Below are positions 47,523-55,770 of a DNA stretch of 64,000 nucleotides, piece after piece. The notes beneath the pieces are model-generated. The model was not told where the DNA came from and searched no databases. It saw only the letters and a list, made by a program, of their open reading frames with translations. Location of the stretch: positions 434,001 through 498,000 of the forward strand of contig NZ_JAJSLW010000001.1 of assembly GCF_021729145.1 (NCBI RefSeq), read 5' to 3'. How positions within the stretch are numbered: the first letter of the stretch is position 1; every line of letters begins with the position of its first letter. Origin of the DNA: Membranihabitans maritimus (lineage in GTDB: Bacteria; Bacteroidota; Bacteroidia; Chitinophagales; Saprospiraceae). The position numbers were made by a program, and so were the translations under genes.

Positions 47523-49604
47523 TTATTTTGCAACAACATCTATTTCCGCAATTATAAATTCCTTCTTATCACCTATCGTTTTGGTGGCCTCAAATTTTAA
47601 AAACCTGGCCTTTGAACTATTAAAATTCACTTCTTGTTCAATGGGATTATTTTTAATATTAGAAAACTCTCCGTTACTTACCTCTTTCCATTTTTTCCCA
47701 TCTTTACTTACCAATATTTTGTAATGAGATGCGATCCCGGAAGCATACCGCCCCTGGTCTGGCAAATACTTTACACCCGTTAATTTATACTCCTTTCCCA
47801 AATCAATCACTAAAGGCATTCCTTTTTCTGTTTTCCCTTTCGTGGCCGGATTCCCATCGATCATATTTTTCCATGTTTCTATATTTTCTACATTACCAAT
47901 CGGTTGCCAATTGGACTTAGAAATACCCATAATTACCGCAGTCACCGGGCTTTTCATACGGGTCAAAGGATCAATCACTACTGCCTTTATTATGCCTTTA
48001 TTTTCATGTTTAAAAGCGCCCTCATACCGTGACGCATTTTTATCCGGTATGCTTCCATCAACAGTAAAATAGACTTCTACACTCTTATCAGCAGAATAAA
48101 TCATCACATTATCCAATTCGTCCCTTCGTACAATCGGAGGACTCAATACCTTTGGAGCATTGTATATACTAATCTTACTAATTGCAGGTGAAGCCAGTGA
48201 TGACACTATATTCAACCGAACTTTCCGGGTCCACCTATCTTCTAAACGCAGTATTCTTTTATATCCTATGGTTGTCTCTTCGGCAACTGTTTCCCAATCT
48301 CCACTTTCAGAAAGAACTTCTACAGTAAAGGAATCCACTCTTTGACCTAATGGAATGTACTCCTGAATTAACAACCTATTGAAATAAATTTTTTCGCCGA
48401 AATCAATTATTAATTTACCACTTCGAGTAAAATCATCCGTTGACCAATACGTTTCAGGATCATCATCTTTTACATTTTCAGCGGAAAACACAGAATTATT
48501 TAGCCTATGTGTAGAAGCTTTTACTTCAGCTTCTTTCATCAAATCATCGGCAAAATCCTTTTTCAGTTGATTAGCCAAAGCCATCAGCTGCATTGAATCC
48601 TTTTCATGTACCTGCCCTGTCCGGTCTATCGGTATATTGAGTAAAAAAGAGGCATTTCTTCCCAAAGAATTATAGTAAATATCCAGTAAGTTGGGTAAGC
48701 TCCTGACTTTATGGTCTTCAGATTCATGATAATACCAACCCGGTCGGATTGACACATCTACTTCGCCGGGCACCCAGTGCGTTCCTTGCTTATGACCACT
48801 AGTCAATTCTTTGTACCTGGGCCATCCCGGCCAAGCTTCATCCCTGTTCAGTGTAGCCCAATTCGTTTCTCCTGCAAACCCGCTTTCATTCCCTATCCAT
48901 CTCACATCAGGCCCGGCATCACTAAATATGGTAGCTCCAGGCTGCAACTCCCTTACCAAATTCCATATCTCCGGCCAATTATAATAAGTCTTACGATCAA
49001 CTTTCCTCATTTCATTCGCCCCGCCATAATATCCATCACCGCCATTGGCACCGTCAAACCAAACTTCAAAGATATCTCCGTATCCGGTAAGTAATTCTGT
49101 AAGTTGCTTATGAAAATAGGAAATGTATTGATCAGTTCCATAATCAGCATGATTGCGATCCCAGGGCGAATAATAAATCCCCATTTCCAACCCATAAAAG
49201 TCGCATGCTTCTCGTAATTCGCGTATGACATCTCCCTGACCATTCTTCCAGGGACTGTTCTTCACAGAATGTTCTGTATATTTCGAGGGCCACAGGCAAA
49301 ATCCATCGTGATGTTTTGCCGTAATTATGATTCCTTTCATTCCCGCCTCCTTCGCAATCTTTGCCCATTGCATGCAATCGAGATCCGTAGGATCAAAAGT
49401 CTCCGGGGTCTCTCCTCCCAACCCCCATTCCATATCGGTAAACGTATTCATATTGAAATGTACAAACATGTAAAACTCCAATTCATACCATTCCAATTGG
49501 CGCTCCGAAGGTACAGCACCATAAGGTGAGGGGGGTTGTGAAAAACAAGTATTCAAATTAGAGACTAATGAGAAAACCAGTAAAATTCTTACTAAACCAA
49601 TCAT
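47523..49604 (-). CDS. GH29 alpha-L-fucosidase with discoidin-like domains
   Basis: Secreted glycosidase of 693 residues with a signal peptide (about 1-22). The GH29 barrel spans about 30-350, with FVHFNMNTF, ITAKHHDGFCLWPS and the nucleophile Asp184 in VWFDGANGG. After it come a discoidin/F5-8C-like domain (about 370-480), a chitobiase-C-like segment (about 495-550, VYFTVDGSIPD) and a second discoidin-like domain (about 560-690). The extra domains probably bind sugar. It removes terminal fucose. The neighbour GH109 would then attack exposed alpha-GalNAc. A 12-base palindrome lies 92 bases upstream. Confidence 0.93.
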   Translation of the reverse strand: MIGLVRILLVFSLVSNLNTCFSQPPSPYGAVPSERQLEWYELEFYMFVHFNMNTFTDMEWGLGGETPETFDPTDLDCMQWAKIAKEAGMKGIIITAKHHDGFCLWPSKYTEHSVKNSPWKNGQGDVIRELREACDFYGLEMGIYYSPWDRNHADYGTDQYISYFHKQLTELLTGYGDIFEVWFDGANGGDGYYGGANEMRKVDRKTYYNWPEIWNLVRELQPGATIFSDAGPDVRWIGNESGFAGETNWATLNRDEAWPGWPRYKELTSGHKQGTHWVPGEVDVSIRPGWYYHESEDHKVRSLPNLLDIYYNSLGRNASFLLNIPIDRTGQVHEKDSMQLMALANQLKKDFADDLMKEAEVKASTHRLNNSVFSAENVKDDDPETYWSTDDFTRSGKLIIDFGEKIYFNRLLIQEYIPLGQRVDSFTVEVLSESGDWETVAEETTIGYKRILRLEDRWTRKVRLNIVSSLASPAISKISIYNAPKVLSPPIVRRDELDNVMIYSADKSVEVYFTVDGSIPDKNASRYEGAFKHENKGIIKAVVIDPLTRMKSPVTAVIMGISKSNWQPIGNVENIETWKNMIDGNPATKGKTEKGMPLVIDLGKEYKLTGVKYLPDQGRYASGIASHYKILVSKDGKKWKEVSNGEFSNIKNNPIEQEVNFNSSKARFLKFEATKTIGDKKEFIIAEIDVVAK

Positions 49605-49911
49605 AGTGAGTTAATCAAATTTTATGGTGAAAATAATATTATTCTGATCAAAACAACCAGATAGTCATCCATTTTCGACAGTATAGTATAAGCAAATGGA
49701 CGTCCATACTCTATTCCTTTATTCGATTTTTATTCTATCAATTTCGGCTGCCGACATTTAGGATATTTTCTTTTCAAAATAGGAATATTGAGTTGGGAAA
49801 AAGTAAAAAACCACTCAAGACAAACCCTATTATAATACCTGGGTCACACATAGATAATTATACCTCTATATTCGAAACTAAAAAGATCATTATACTCATT
49901 GAAAAATCAAT
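49605..49911. other. Gap upstream of the fucosidase gene
   Basis: A 307-base A+T-rich gap between the lipoprotein stop and the GH29 start, both on the minus strand. Besides the palindrome at 49696-49707 I see no gene and no clear -7/-33 pair. Confidence 0.4.
49696..49707. promoter_or_regulatory. Perfect 12-base palindrome, possible operator
   Basis: ATGGACGTCCAT reads the same on both strands. It lies 92 bases upstream of the GH29 start and has the size of a dimeric repressor site. No regulator gene is adjacent. Confidence 0.3.
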
Positions 49912-50694
49912 CTAATTATCCTCAAATACTTCCCCGGCATAGATCTCCACTTCATGATTAGTGGAATAGGTCTCCATTACATTCGTGAAATTGGCCCTTA
50001 CGGCTTCTTTCTTCTCTTTCAAAGTAGAAATAATATAATAAAAACCAACTCCTGGCTGTAATGCACTTAATTCCTCAGGTGTAAAAACCAATTCACCGGC
50101 ATCCACTGAAGACTTTTTAAGAACCGTATTATTTTTGACATCTGAAATTACCACAGTTATTAAGAACTTTTCTTTCCCCTTGTCATCTCTTATGTTATAA
50201 TCTGTAGCTTTCCAGCTAATCACCCATGGACGGTCACGAAATAAACTATCTACCTCAATATTTGGTGTCCGGGGCATACCCAACCTGACAGTTGCTTTAT
50301 CAGGTAATATATTCAATTGAAATTCATTCGAATTGATAGTGTCTACCAGGAAATATGTAAAATAACTATTATCCATCTGACCCGAACGAGCCAGTTTTTC
50401 ATCTATTTCAAAATGATATAATCTCGGATCTGGTACCAAAGAATCATTTTGTGTTAATTGATAAAAATTTAAATATCCTTTCAACTGTCCTTCACTTTCC
50501 AAATATCGGAAAGTAGTTTTAATTGTCCCCTTTTTTGGTGGAGAACTCGTACTTCCCGGACCGCATGATGGAAATAAGAAAAATAGACAACAAAACGTAA
50601 GTAATACCAATACAGGAAAAAGCTTACTTCGACCTAAGCCAAGCCAATAAAAGAACCGAATAGTCCACAAGTCCCTCCAAATAACTTGCATCAA
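49912..50694 (-). CDS. Lipoprotein of unknown function
   Basis: Protein of 260 residues. A hydrophobic segment (about 27-43) ends in LFPSC, a plausible lipobox with Cys44, followed by GPGSTSSPPKKG as a linker. The N-terminal 25 residues before it are unusually long for a signal, so the start may lie farther in. The mature part is beta-rich with no family I know. Segments such as GYLNFYQLTQNDSLVPDPRLYHFEID suggest a compact sandwich. It is divergent from the dehydrogenase, sharing a 116-base promoter region. Confidence 0.6.
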   Translation of the reverse strand: MMQVIWRDLWTIRFFYWLGLGRSKLFPVLVLLTFCCLFFLFPSCGPGSTSSPPKKGTIKTTFRYLESEGQLKGYLNFYQLTQNDSLVPDPRLYHFEIDEKLARSGQMDNSYFTYFLVDTINSNEFQLNILPDKATVRLGMPRTPNIEVDSLFRDRPWVISWKATDYNIRDDKGKEKFLITVVISDVKNNTVLKKSSVDAGELVFTPEELSALQPGVGFYYIISTLKEKKEAVRANFTNVMETYSTNHEVEIYAGEVFEDN

Positions 50695-50725
50695 AAATTA
50701 ATTTTGCTCATATATCTAATAAAAT

Positions 50726-50758
50726 TTTCGACTATCCCAGTATTTTTGCGTTTTTATA
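50726..50758 (+). promoter_or_regulatory. Predicted promoter of the 2-hydroxyacid dehydrogenase gene
   Basis: TTTC (50726-50729), 21-base spacer, TATTTTTG (50751-50758), the same form as before thrS and dnaN. It lies 52 bases upstream of the start. Confidence 0.5.
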
Positions 50759-50810
50759 ATATTGAAGCCGTTTTACCGCTTTTTGGGTAACTGCTCGGCA
50801 AATTTACAAA

Positions 50811-51785
50811 ATGAAAAAGAAAATACTCATAACGGATGGGGTTCATCAGGTTTTGCTCAAGCAATTGAAAAATGCAGGGTTCACAGTAGACTATCGTCCT
50901 AAATTATCACTGGAACAGGTTCGAGAAATTGTTGCTCCGTACCATGGGATTGTTATAAATAGCAAAATCATTGTAGATGAAGCTTTTTTGACCCGGGCAC
51001 CCAACCTCGAATTTGTTGCCCGGCTGGGAAGTGGGATGGAAATTATAGATCAAAACGCCACTGATAGGAGACACATTTCCGTTTTTAATTCACCAAATGG
51101 GAATTGTAATGCTGTAGCAGAACACGCTATGGGGATGATATTAATGTGGCACAATAATTTGTATCAGGCTAATAATGAAGTCAAATCTATGATCTGGAGA
51201 AGGGAAGAAAATCGAGGAACAGAGATCATTGGCAAAAATTTAGGCATCATTGGTTTTGGACATACGGGTTCAGCCCTGGCTCAAAAATTAGAGGGCTTCG
51301 GCGTTTCGGTTTACGCATACGATAAATACAAAAAGGGGTATGCCACAGGGACATCATATATTTATGAATGTACCTCGCTTGATGAAGTCCTGAAAAAAGC
51401 AGATATTCTGAGCTTCCACCTGCCCTTGAATTTTGAAACGGTAAAATTAGCCAATAAAAGTCTATTTAATAAAACCAAAAGAGGGGTACTTATCGTAAAT
51501 ACTTCCAGAGGCGGAGTAATTGATACTCCGGATTTGATGGAAGCTATTCTATCCGGACAGGTCGCAGGAGCCTGCCTGGATGTTTTTGAAAATGAAAAAC
51601 CGGAAACGTATTCCCCTGAAGAAAAAAATATGTACCAGACTTTATTTGCCATGCCCAGTGTCCTCACAAGCCCGCATATAGCAGGATGGACAAAAGAGTC
51701 TAAATTTAAACTGGCGGATATATTACTCCATAAAATTTTAACACATTATGGAATAGATATTGAAGGAAGTAAATCGTTACGTTAA
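50811..51785 (+). CDS. D-isomer specific 2-hydroxyacid dehydrogenase
   Basis: NAD-dependent dehydrogenase of 324 residues. The nucleotide domain has LGIIGFGHTGSALAQKLEGFG (Gly-x-Gly-x-x-Gly, about 144-164). The catalytic Arg lies in NTSRGGVIDT and the catalytic His in SPHIAGWTKES. It lacks the C-terminal ACT domain of long SerA, but short phosphoglycerate dehydrogenases look like this, so serine synthesis is possible. No serC or serB is nearby. Other 2-oxoacid substrates cannot be excluded. Confidence 0.88.
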   Translation: MKKKILITDGVHQVLLKQLKNAGFTVDYRPKLSLEQVREIVAPYHGIVINSKIIVDEAFLTRAPNLEFVARLGSGMEIIDQNATDRRHISVFNSPNGNCNAVAEHAMGMILMWHNNLYQANNEVKSMIWRREENRGTEIIGKNLGIIGFGHTGSALAQKLEGFGVSVYAYDKYKKGYATGTSYIYECTSLDEVLKKADILSFHLPLNFETVKLANKSLFNKTKRGVLIVNTSRGGVIDTPDLMEAILSGQVAGACLDVFENEKPETYSPEEKNMYQTLFAMPSVLTSPHIAGWTKESKFKLADILLHKILTHYGIDIEGSKSLR

Positions 51786-51812
51786 TGTGCGTTTTAGGAA
51801 GAGAAGGAAAGC

Positions 51813-51880
51813 TTTCACCACCTGACGCCTTAAGCTTAATTGGAAGCTAAAGCAAGGAATTATCTTTGCCTTGGGTGAAA
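51813..51880 (+). ncRNA. Candidate structured RNA, three-way junction
   Basis: TTTCACC (51813-51819) can pair with GGTGAAA (51874-51880) and close a junction holding two hairpins. Their stems are AGCTT/AAGCT (51833-51837 with 51844-51848) and CAAGG/CCTTG (51853-51857 with 51869-51873). It starts 27 bases after the dehydrogenase stop and precedes a hairpin and a terminator-like element. It could be a riboswitch-like leader for the downstream receptor, a processed 3' end or a small RNA. I do not recognise a known riboswitch. The pairing is read by eye only. Confidence 0.35.
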
Positions 51881-51890
51881 CTAAGGACAT

Positions 51891-51906
51891 AAATCTAGTA
51901 AGATTT
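51891..51906 (+). repeat. Hairpin between structured RNA and terminator
   Basis: AAATCT and AGATTT form a six-base perfect stem with loop AGTA, midway between the three-way junction and the terminator-like hairpin. Confidence 0.35.
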
Positions 51907-51933
51907 TCGTTTCTGGCACTCATTTCCGCAATA

Positions 51934-51958
51934 CGATATCTTAGGATATTGCCTTTTT
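51934..51958 (+). terminator. Terminator-like hairpin in the receptor leader
   Basis: CGATATC and GATATTG form a seven-pair stem (one G-T) with loop TTAG, followed by CC and five Ts. It may end the dehydrogenase transcript or act as an attenuator before the receptor gene 211 bases downstream. Confidence 0.45.
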
Positions 51959-51999
51959 ACAATAACAAGTGAAAGAAACAAAGATCCATCAGATTCACG

Positions 52000-52017
52000 G
52001 TAAGTTAAGTAACTTAC
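52000..52017. promoter_or_regulatory. 18-base inverted repeat, possible operator
   Basis: GTAAGTTA and TAACTTAC are perfect inverted arms with a two-base centre. The small centre suits a protein dimer site better than an RNA hairpin. It lies 152 bases upstream of the receptor start. Confidence 0.4.
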
Positions 52018-52019
52018 TG

Positions 52020-52106
52020 CTATCGAAAGAGCTGTAAATTTTAAATAAATTTTATATTTATACTCGAACAGGGAATGGTCTAAAATTTGATGGTATTATT
52101 CGATAG
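52020..52106. repeat. Long-range inverted repeat upstream of the receptor
   Basis: CTATCGAA (52020-52027) and TTCGATAG (52099-52106) are perfect complements 71 bases apart. They could close an RNA domain in the leader, or be paired binding sites. The DNA between is A+T-rich and has no gene. Confidence 0.3.
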
Positions 52107-52169
52107 ATCCATGAAGATTATATTCCCGCTGAGGCATCTTTGATTTGCAGTCTGAAATAGTAATTAAAC

Positions 52170-55100
52170 ATGAAAAGATTTTTTACAATTATATGCCTTC
52201 TGGTATCCGCACAAATTATGGCGCAAACTTCCATTGAAGGGAACGTAAAAGACGAGCAGAATGGAGATAATATAATTTTCGGGAACGTTGCATTATACAA
52301 AAATGATGTTCTGGTCACGGGAACGGAAACCGATGAAAATGGCAATTATGCTATTTCCAATATTGACCCGGGCACATACGATGTGGTCGCCAGTTACGTA
52401 GGATATCAACCAAAAAAAATCGAAGGGGTCATTCTTTTGGCCGGTAAAAATACACGTGTAGATATAGAGATTTCATCCGGAACCGTACTTGATGAAGTAG
52501 TCATTGTAGAATATAAGGTGCCGCTCGTCGAACAAGACAACACTACTACAGGTGGGATTATCACGGGCGAACAAATAAGAAACCTGCCAAACAAAAGCGT
52601 AAATAGCCTGGCGGCTTCCGCAGCAGGTGTATCCTCATTTAGTGGAGAATCTGTAGCCGTGCGGGGATCAAGAACGAATGCAACTGATTATTACGTAGAT
52701 GGTATTCGAGTAAGCTCCAGCCTGGTTCCCCAATCAGAGATTGACCAGCTTCAGGTAATTACAGGTGGAGTAGAAGCCAGGTACGGGGATGTAACGGGGG
52801 GTATTATTTCCATTACTACAAAAGGGCCTTCGGAGATATTCCGCGTAGGTGCAGAGCTGGAAACTTCTCAATACCTTGATCCCTATGGGTACAACGAAAT
52901 TAATTTAAATACCAGCGGCCCCTTATTGAAAAACAATGAAGGGCAGTCCATTTTGGGCTTTCGACTTGCCGGAAGGTTCAGGAGTTACCTGGATGATAGC
53001 CCTGGTGTACTTCCGAGCATTGAGGTGAAAGACGAGGTCCTACGTGAGATAGAACAAGACCCCATCCGGTTTGTAGATGGGATCCCCTTTTCCAATGCCG
53101 AATTCCTTCATGACAATGACGTTAATTTTGTATCGACCAATTCCAATAATCAAAGCCATTCTTACAATTTTACAGGAAAATTGGACGCCAGGATCACCAA
53201 AAATATTGACATCACCCTTTCAGGAAACTATACAGATGGATACGATCGATTTCGTCCATCACGCAGTTACGCTATTTTGAATAATGAAAATAACCCTGTA
53301 AGTAATTCAGATTCTTACCGGGCTAACCTTCGTTACAGGCACCGTTTCCTCAATCAAAAAGAAAAGAGTGGTATCATACGAAATGCTACATTTGTCGTCA
53401 ATGGCAGCTACGAACAAACCAATGACCTCAATGAAGATATAAGACACAGGGATAATTTATTCAGATACGGGCATGTGGGGAATTTTGACTTTAGCTGGAT
53501 CCCGGTAGAAGGAGAATCCCAATACTCCGGAGCTACAGAAGGCTTGGCCCATGCTGGCTATTTGCAAATCCTGGAATCTCCCTTTACACCATCTGAATAT
53601 AATCCGGTACTCGCGAATTTCAACAATCATATCGATCAAACAAATTTCAACAATTACGTATCATATAATGGCTTTTTATCAGGCAACTTTTCATCTCCAT
53701 GGAATTTTTACAATAACGTAGGATCTGTTTATAATTCATATTCAAAGAGTCACCTCGACAAGTATAACTTCAATGGCAGTTTGAGCTTTGACCTATTCCC
53801 CGGGGGATCTGACAAGGGTCGACATGCTATTGAAATTGGAGTGAATTATGAAAAAGTGAAGTCGAGAGGATGGGGTGTAGCTCCTTATGGTCTCTGGCTC
53901 GTAGCCCGCCAACAGGCCAATCGGCATATTATTGGTGTAGACACTACCTCTATTATCGGAGAATTCCAGGGGAGGGTATCCAACGGCGTTTATCCAGAAT
54001 TTGACCGTTTGATCACTGACTTACCCGGTGGTAAATTTTACAGGGCGGTTCGTGAATTGATAGGTACACCAATTAACGACTATGTAAATGTTGACGCAAT
54101 AGATCCTGACCTTTTATCTCTGGATTTATTTTCTCCCCTTGAACTTAACGACAACGGGATTGTAAATTATTTTGGTTATGACTACACAGGTGAAGAAGTA
54201 TATGGTAATACATTCAATGATTTTTTTACCGGAAGGGATGAAAATGGCAATCGTACATTTTTAAATCCAGCTTTTGAGCCGATCTATGGGGCTGCATATA
54301 TACAGGATAAATTCTCTTATAAGGACATCATTTTCCGGCTAGGGCTCAGAGTTGACTATTATGACGCCAATACCAAGGTTTTGAGAGACCCATTTTCTCT
54401 TTATCCAGTAATGAATGCAGAAGATTTCTATAGCCGCTTTGAAGGGGACCGTCCTTCAACGATTGGCGATGATTTCAAAGTGTATGTAGATGGTGCCAAT
54501 TCTGATGTTGTAAAAGCGTATCGAGACGGAGACCAATGGTACTTTGCCAACGGAACACCAGCAAATGACGGGAATGTTATTTTCGGAGGAGAAATTGTTT
54601 ACCCTAAATATTATGATGAAAATGTCAATGATATTAAAAATGATAATTACGACCCTGATATCTCCTTTAAAGAGTACGAACCTACTTTGAGTTGGATGCC
54701 CAGGTTTGCAGTTTCATTTCCAATATCAGACAAATCCAATTTTTTCGCCAATTACGATGTACTTGTACAAAGACCACCAAGCAACACTTTTACCACTCCA
54801 CTTGAATGGTATTATTTTGAAGACCGTCAATATTCTGCAGGGAACCCTATTAACAATGCCAACCTAAAGCCCGAAAAAACTATTAATTATGAAGTAGGGT
54901 TCCAGCAATTAATATCGCCCTTGTCTGCGTTAAAGGTAAATGCCTTTTACAAAGAACTTCGGGATATGATCCAGCAGCAAACATACCTATATCTTCCTTC
55001 TCCAATTAGTACGTACACCACATATGGGAACCTGGACTTCGCGACCATAAAGGGCCTTTCTATGGAATACCACCTTAGACAAACACAGAACTTGTCAATG

Positions 55101-55769
55101 CAAGCCAATTATACATTGCAAATTGCCCAGGGAACCGGTTCTGATGCCAATTCCCAGGGAGGATTAACTACACGAGGGAATATAAGGACCCTTTCTCCAT
55201 TGGACAGAGATGAAAGACATGCACTAAAGCTGGTATTGGATTACAGGTATGGAAGCGGACGAGCCTATAATGGGCCAAGACTTTTCGATGTGGATATTTT
55301 TGAAAATGCAGGGATTAATTTGCAATCTTTTTTGGTTTCTGGAAGACCTTATACCCAACGGATTCGCGCTACACCTTTCGGAGGTACGGGCTTTGAAGGC
55401 TCCTTTAACGGTGCCCGAAAGCCCTGGACATATACATTGGACCTAAGGGTGGATAAAACTTTTACATTACCGACAACCAATAAAGAAAGACCACTATTTC
55501 TCAATGTATCCCTGAGAGTATTAAATTTATTAAATACGGCCAATCCAAGATCTGTTTATCCCGTAACCGGTTCGGCGTACGACAGCGGATTTTTGGAATC
55601 ACAGGATGGAGAAGCCAGCCTGGGGAATATTTCAAATGCAGGGGAAAATGTGATAGAACAAGGTCGCGATGTAGATGCCTATATTGATGCGTATAATTGG
55701 CTCGTTCAAAATCCTAATTTGTTTTATCCTCCGCGTCGTATATATTTTAGTTGTCGAATAGATTTTTAA
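52170..55769 (+). CDS. TonB-dependent receptor
   Basis: Outer-membrane receptor of 1199 residues. A signal peptide (about 1-19, ending IMAQ) precedes a carboxypeptidase-regulatory-like domain (about 20-100, with YAISNIDPGTYDVVASYVGY). The plug (about 115-215) contains VAVRGSRTNATDYYVDGIRV and GGVEARYGDVTGGIISITTKG. The barrel fills the remainder and ends in the aromatic YFSCRIDF, which favours assembly by BAM. There is no SusD gene next to it, so it is not a Sus-type glycan pair. The next gene starts one base after the stop, and a PorV-like gene follows. A 384-base leader rich in inverted repeats precedes it. Confidence 0.92.
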   Translation: MKRFFTIICLLVSAQIMAQTSIEGNVKDEQNGDNIIFGNVALYKNDVLVTGTETDENGNYAISNIDPGTYDVVASYVGYQPKKIEGVILLAGKNTRVDIEISSGTVLDEVVIVEYKVPLVEQDNTTTGGIITGEQIRNLPNKSVNSLAASAAGVSSFSGESVAVRGSRTNATDYYVDGIRVSSSLVPQSEIDQLQVITGGVEARYGDVTGGIISITTKGPSEIFRVGAELETSQYLDPYGYNEINLNTSGPLLKNNEGQSILGFRLAGRFRSYLDDSPGVLPSIEVKDEVLREIEQDPIRFVDGIPFSNAEFLHDNDVNFVSTNSNNQSHSYNFTGKLDARITKNIDITLSGNYTDGYDRFRPSRSYAILNNENNPVSNSDSYRANLRYRHRFLNQKEKSGIIRNATFVVNGSYEQTNDLNEDIRHRDNLFRYGHVGNFDFSWIPVEGESQYSGATEGLAHAGYLQILESPFTPSEYNPVLANFNNHIDQTNFNNYVSYNGFLSGNFSSPWNFYNNVGSVYNSYSKSHLDKYNFNGSLSFDLFPGGSDKGRHAIEIGVNYEKVKSRGWGVAPYGLWLVARQQANRHIIGVDTTSIIGEFQGRVSNGVYPEFDRLITDLPGGKFYRAVRELIGTPINDYVNVDAIDPDLLSLDLFSPLELNDNGIVNYFGYDYTGEEVYGNTFNDFFTGRDENGNRTFLNPAFEPIYGAAYIQDKFSYKDIIFRLGLRVDYYDANTKVLRDPFSLYPVMNAEDFYSRFEGDRPSTIGDDFKVYVDGANSDVVKAYRDGDQWYFANGTPANDGNVIFGGEIVYPKYYDENVNDIKNDNYDPDISFKEYEPTLSWMPRFAVSFPISDKSNFFANYDVLVQRPPSNTFTTPLEWYYFEDRQYSAGNPINNANLKPEKTINYEVGFQQLISPLSALKVNAFYKELRDMIQQQTYLYLPSPISTYTTYGNLDFATIKGLSMEYHLRQTQNLSMQANYTLQIAQGTGSDANSQGGLTTRGNIRTLSPLDRDERHALKLVLDYRYGSGRAYNGPRLFDVDIFENAGINLQSFLVSGRPYTQRIRATPFGGTGFEGSFNGARKPWTYTLDLRVDKTFTLPTTNKERPLFLNVSLRVLNLLNTANPRSVYPVTGSAYDSGFLESQDGEASLGNISNAGENVIEQGRDVDAYIDAYNWLVQNPNLFYPPRRIYFSCRIDF

Positions 55770-55770
55770 G

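Noticed and set aside
51841-51958. GGTGAAACTAAGGAC as a possible cobalamin riboswitch core
   Set aside because: No convincing B12 box follows and the gene downstream is not a clear BtuB, so the match is too short.
52170-55769. SusC-type receptor of a polysaccharide locus
   Set aside because: No SusD gene is present, and the next gene is the giant secreted protein.
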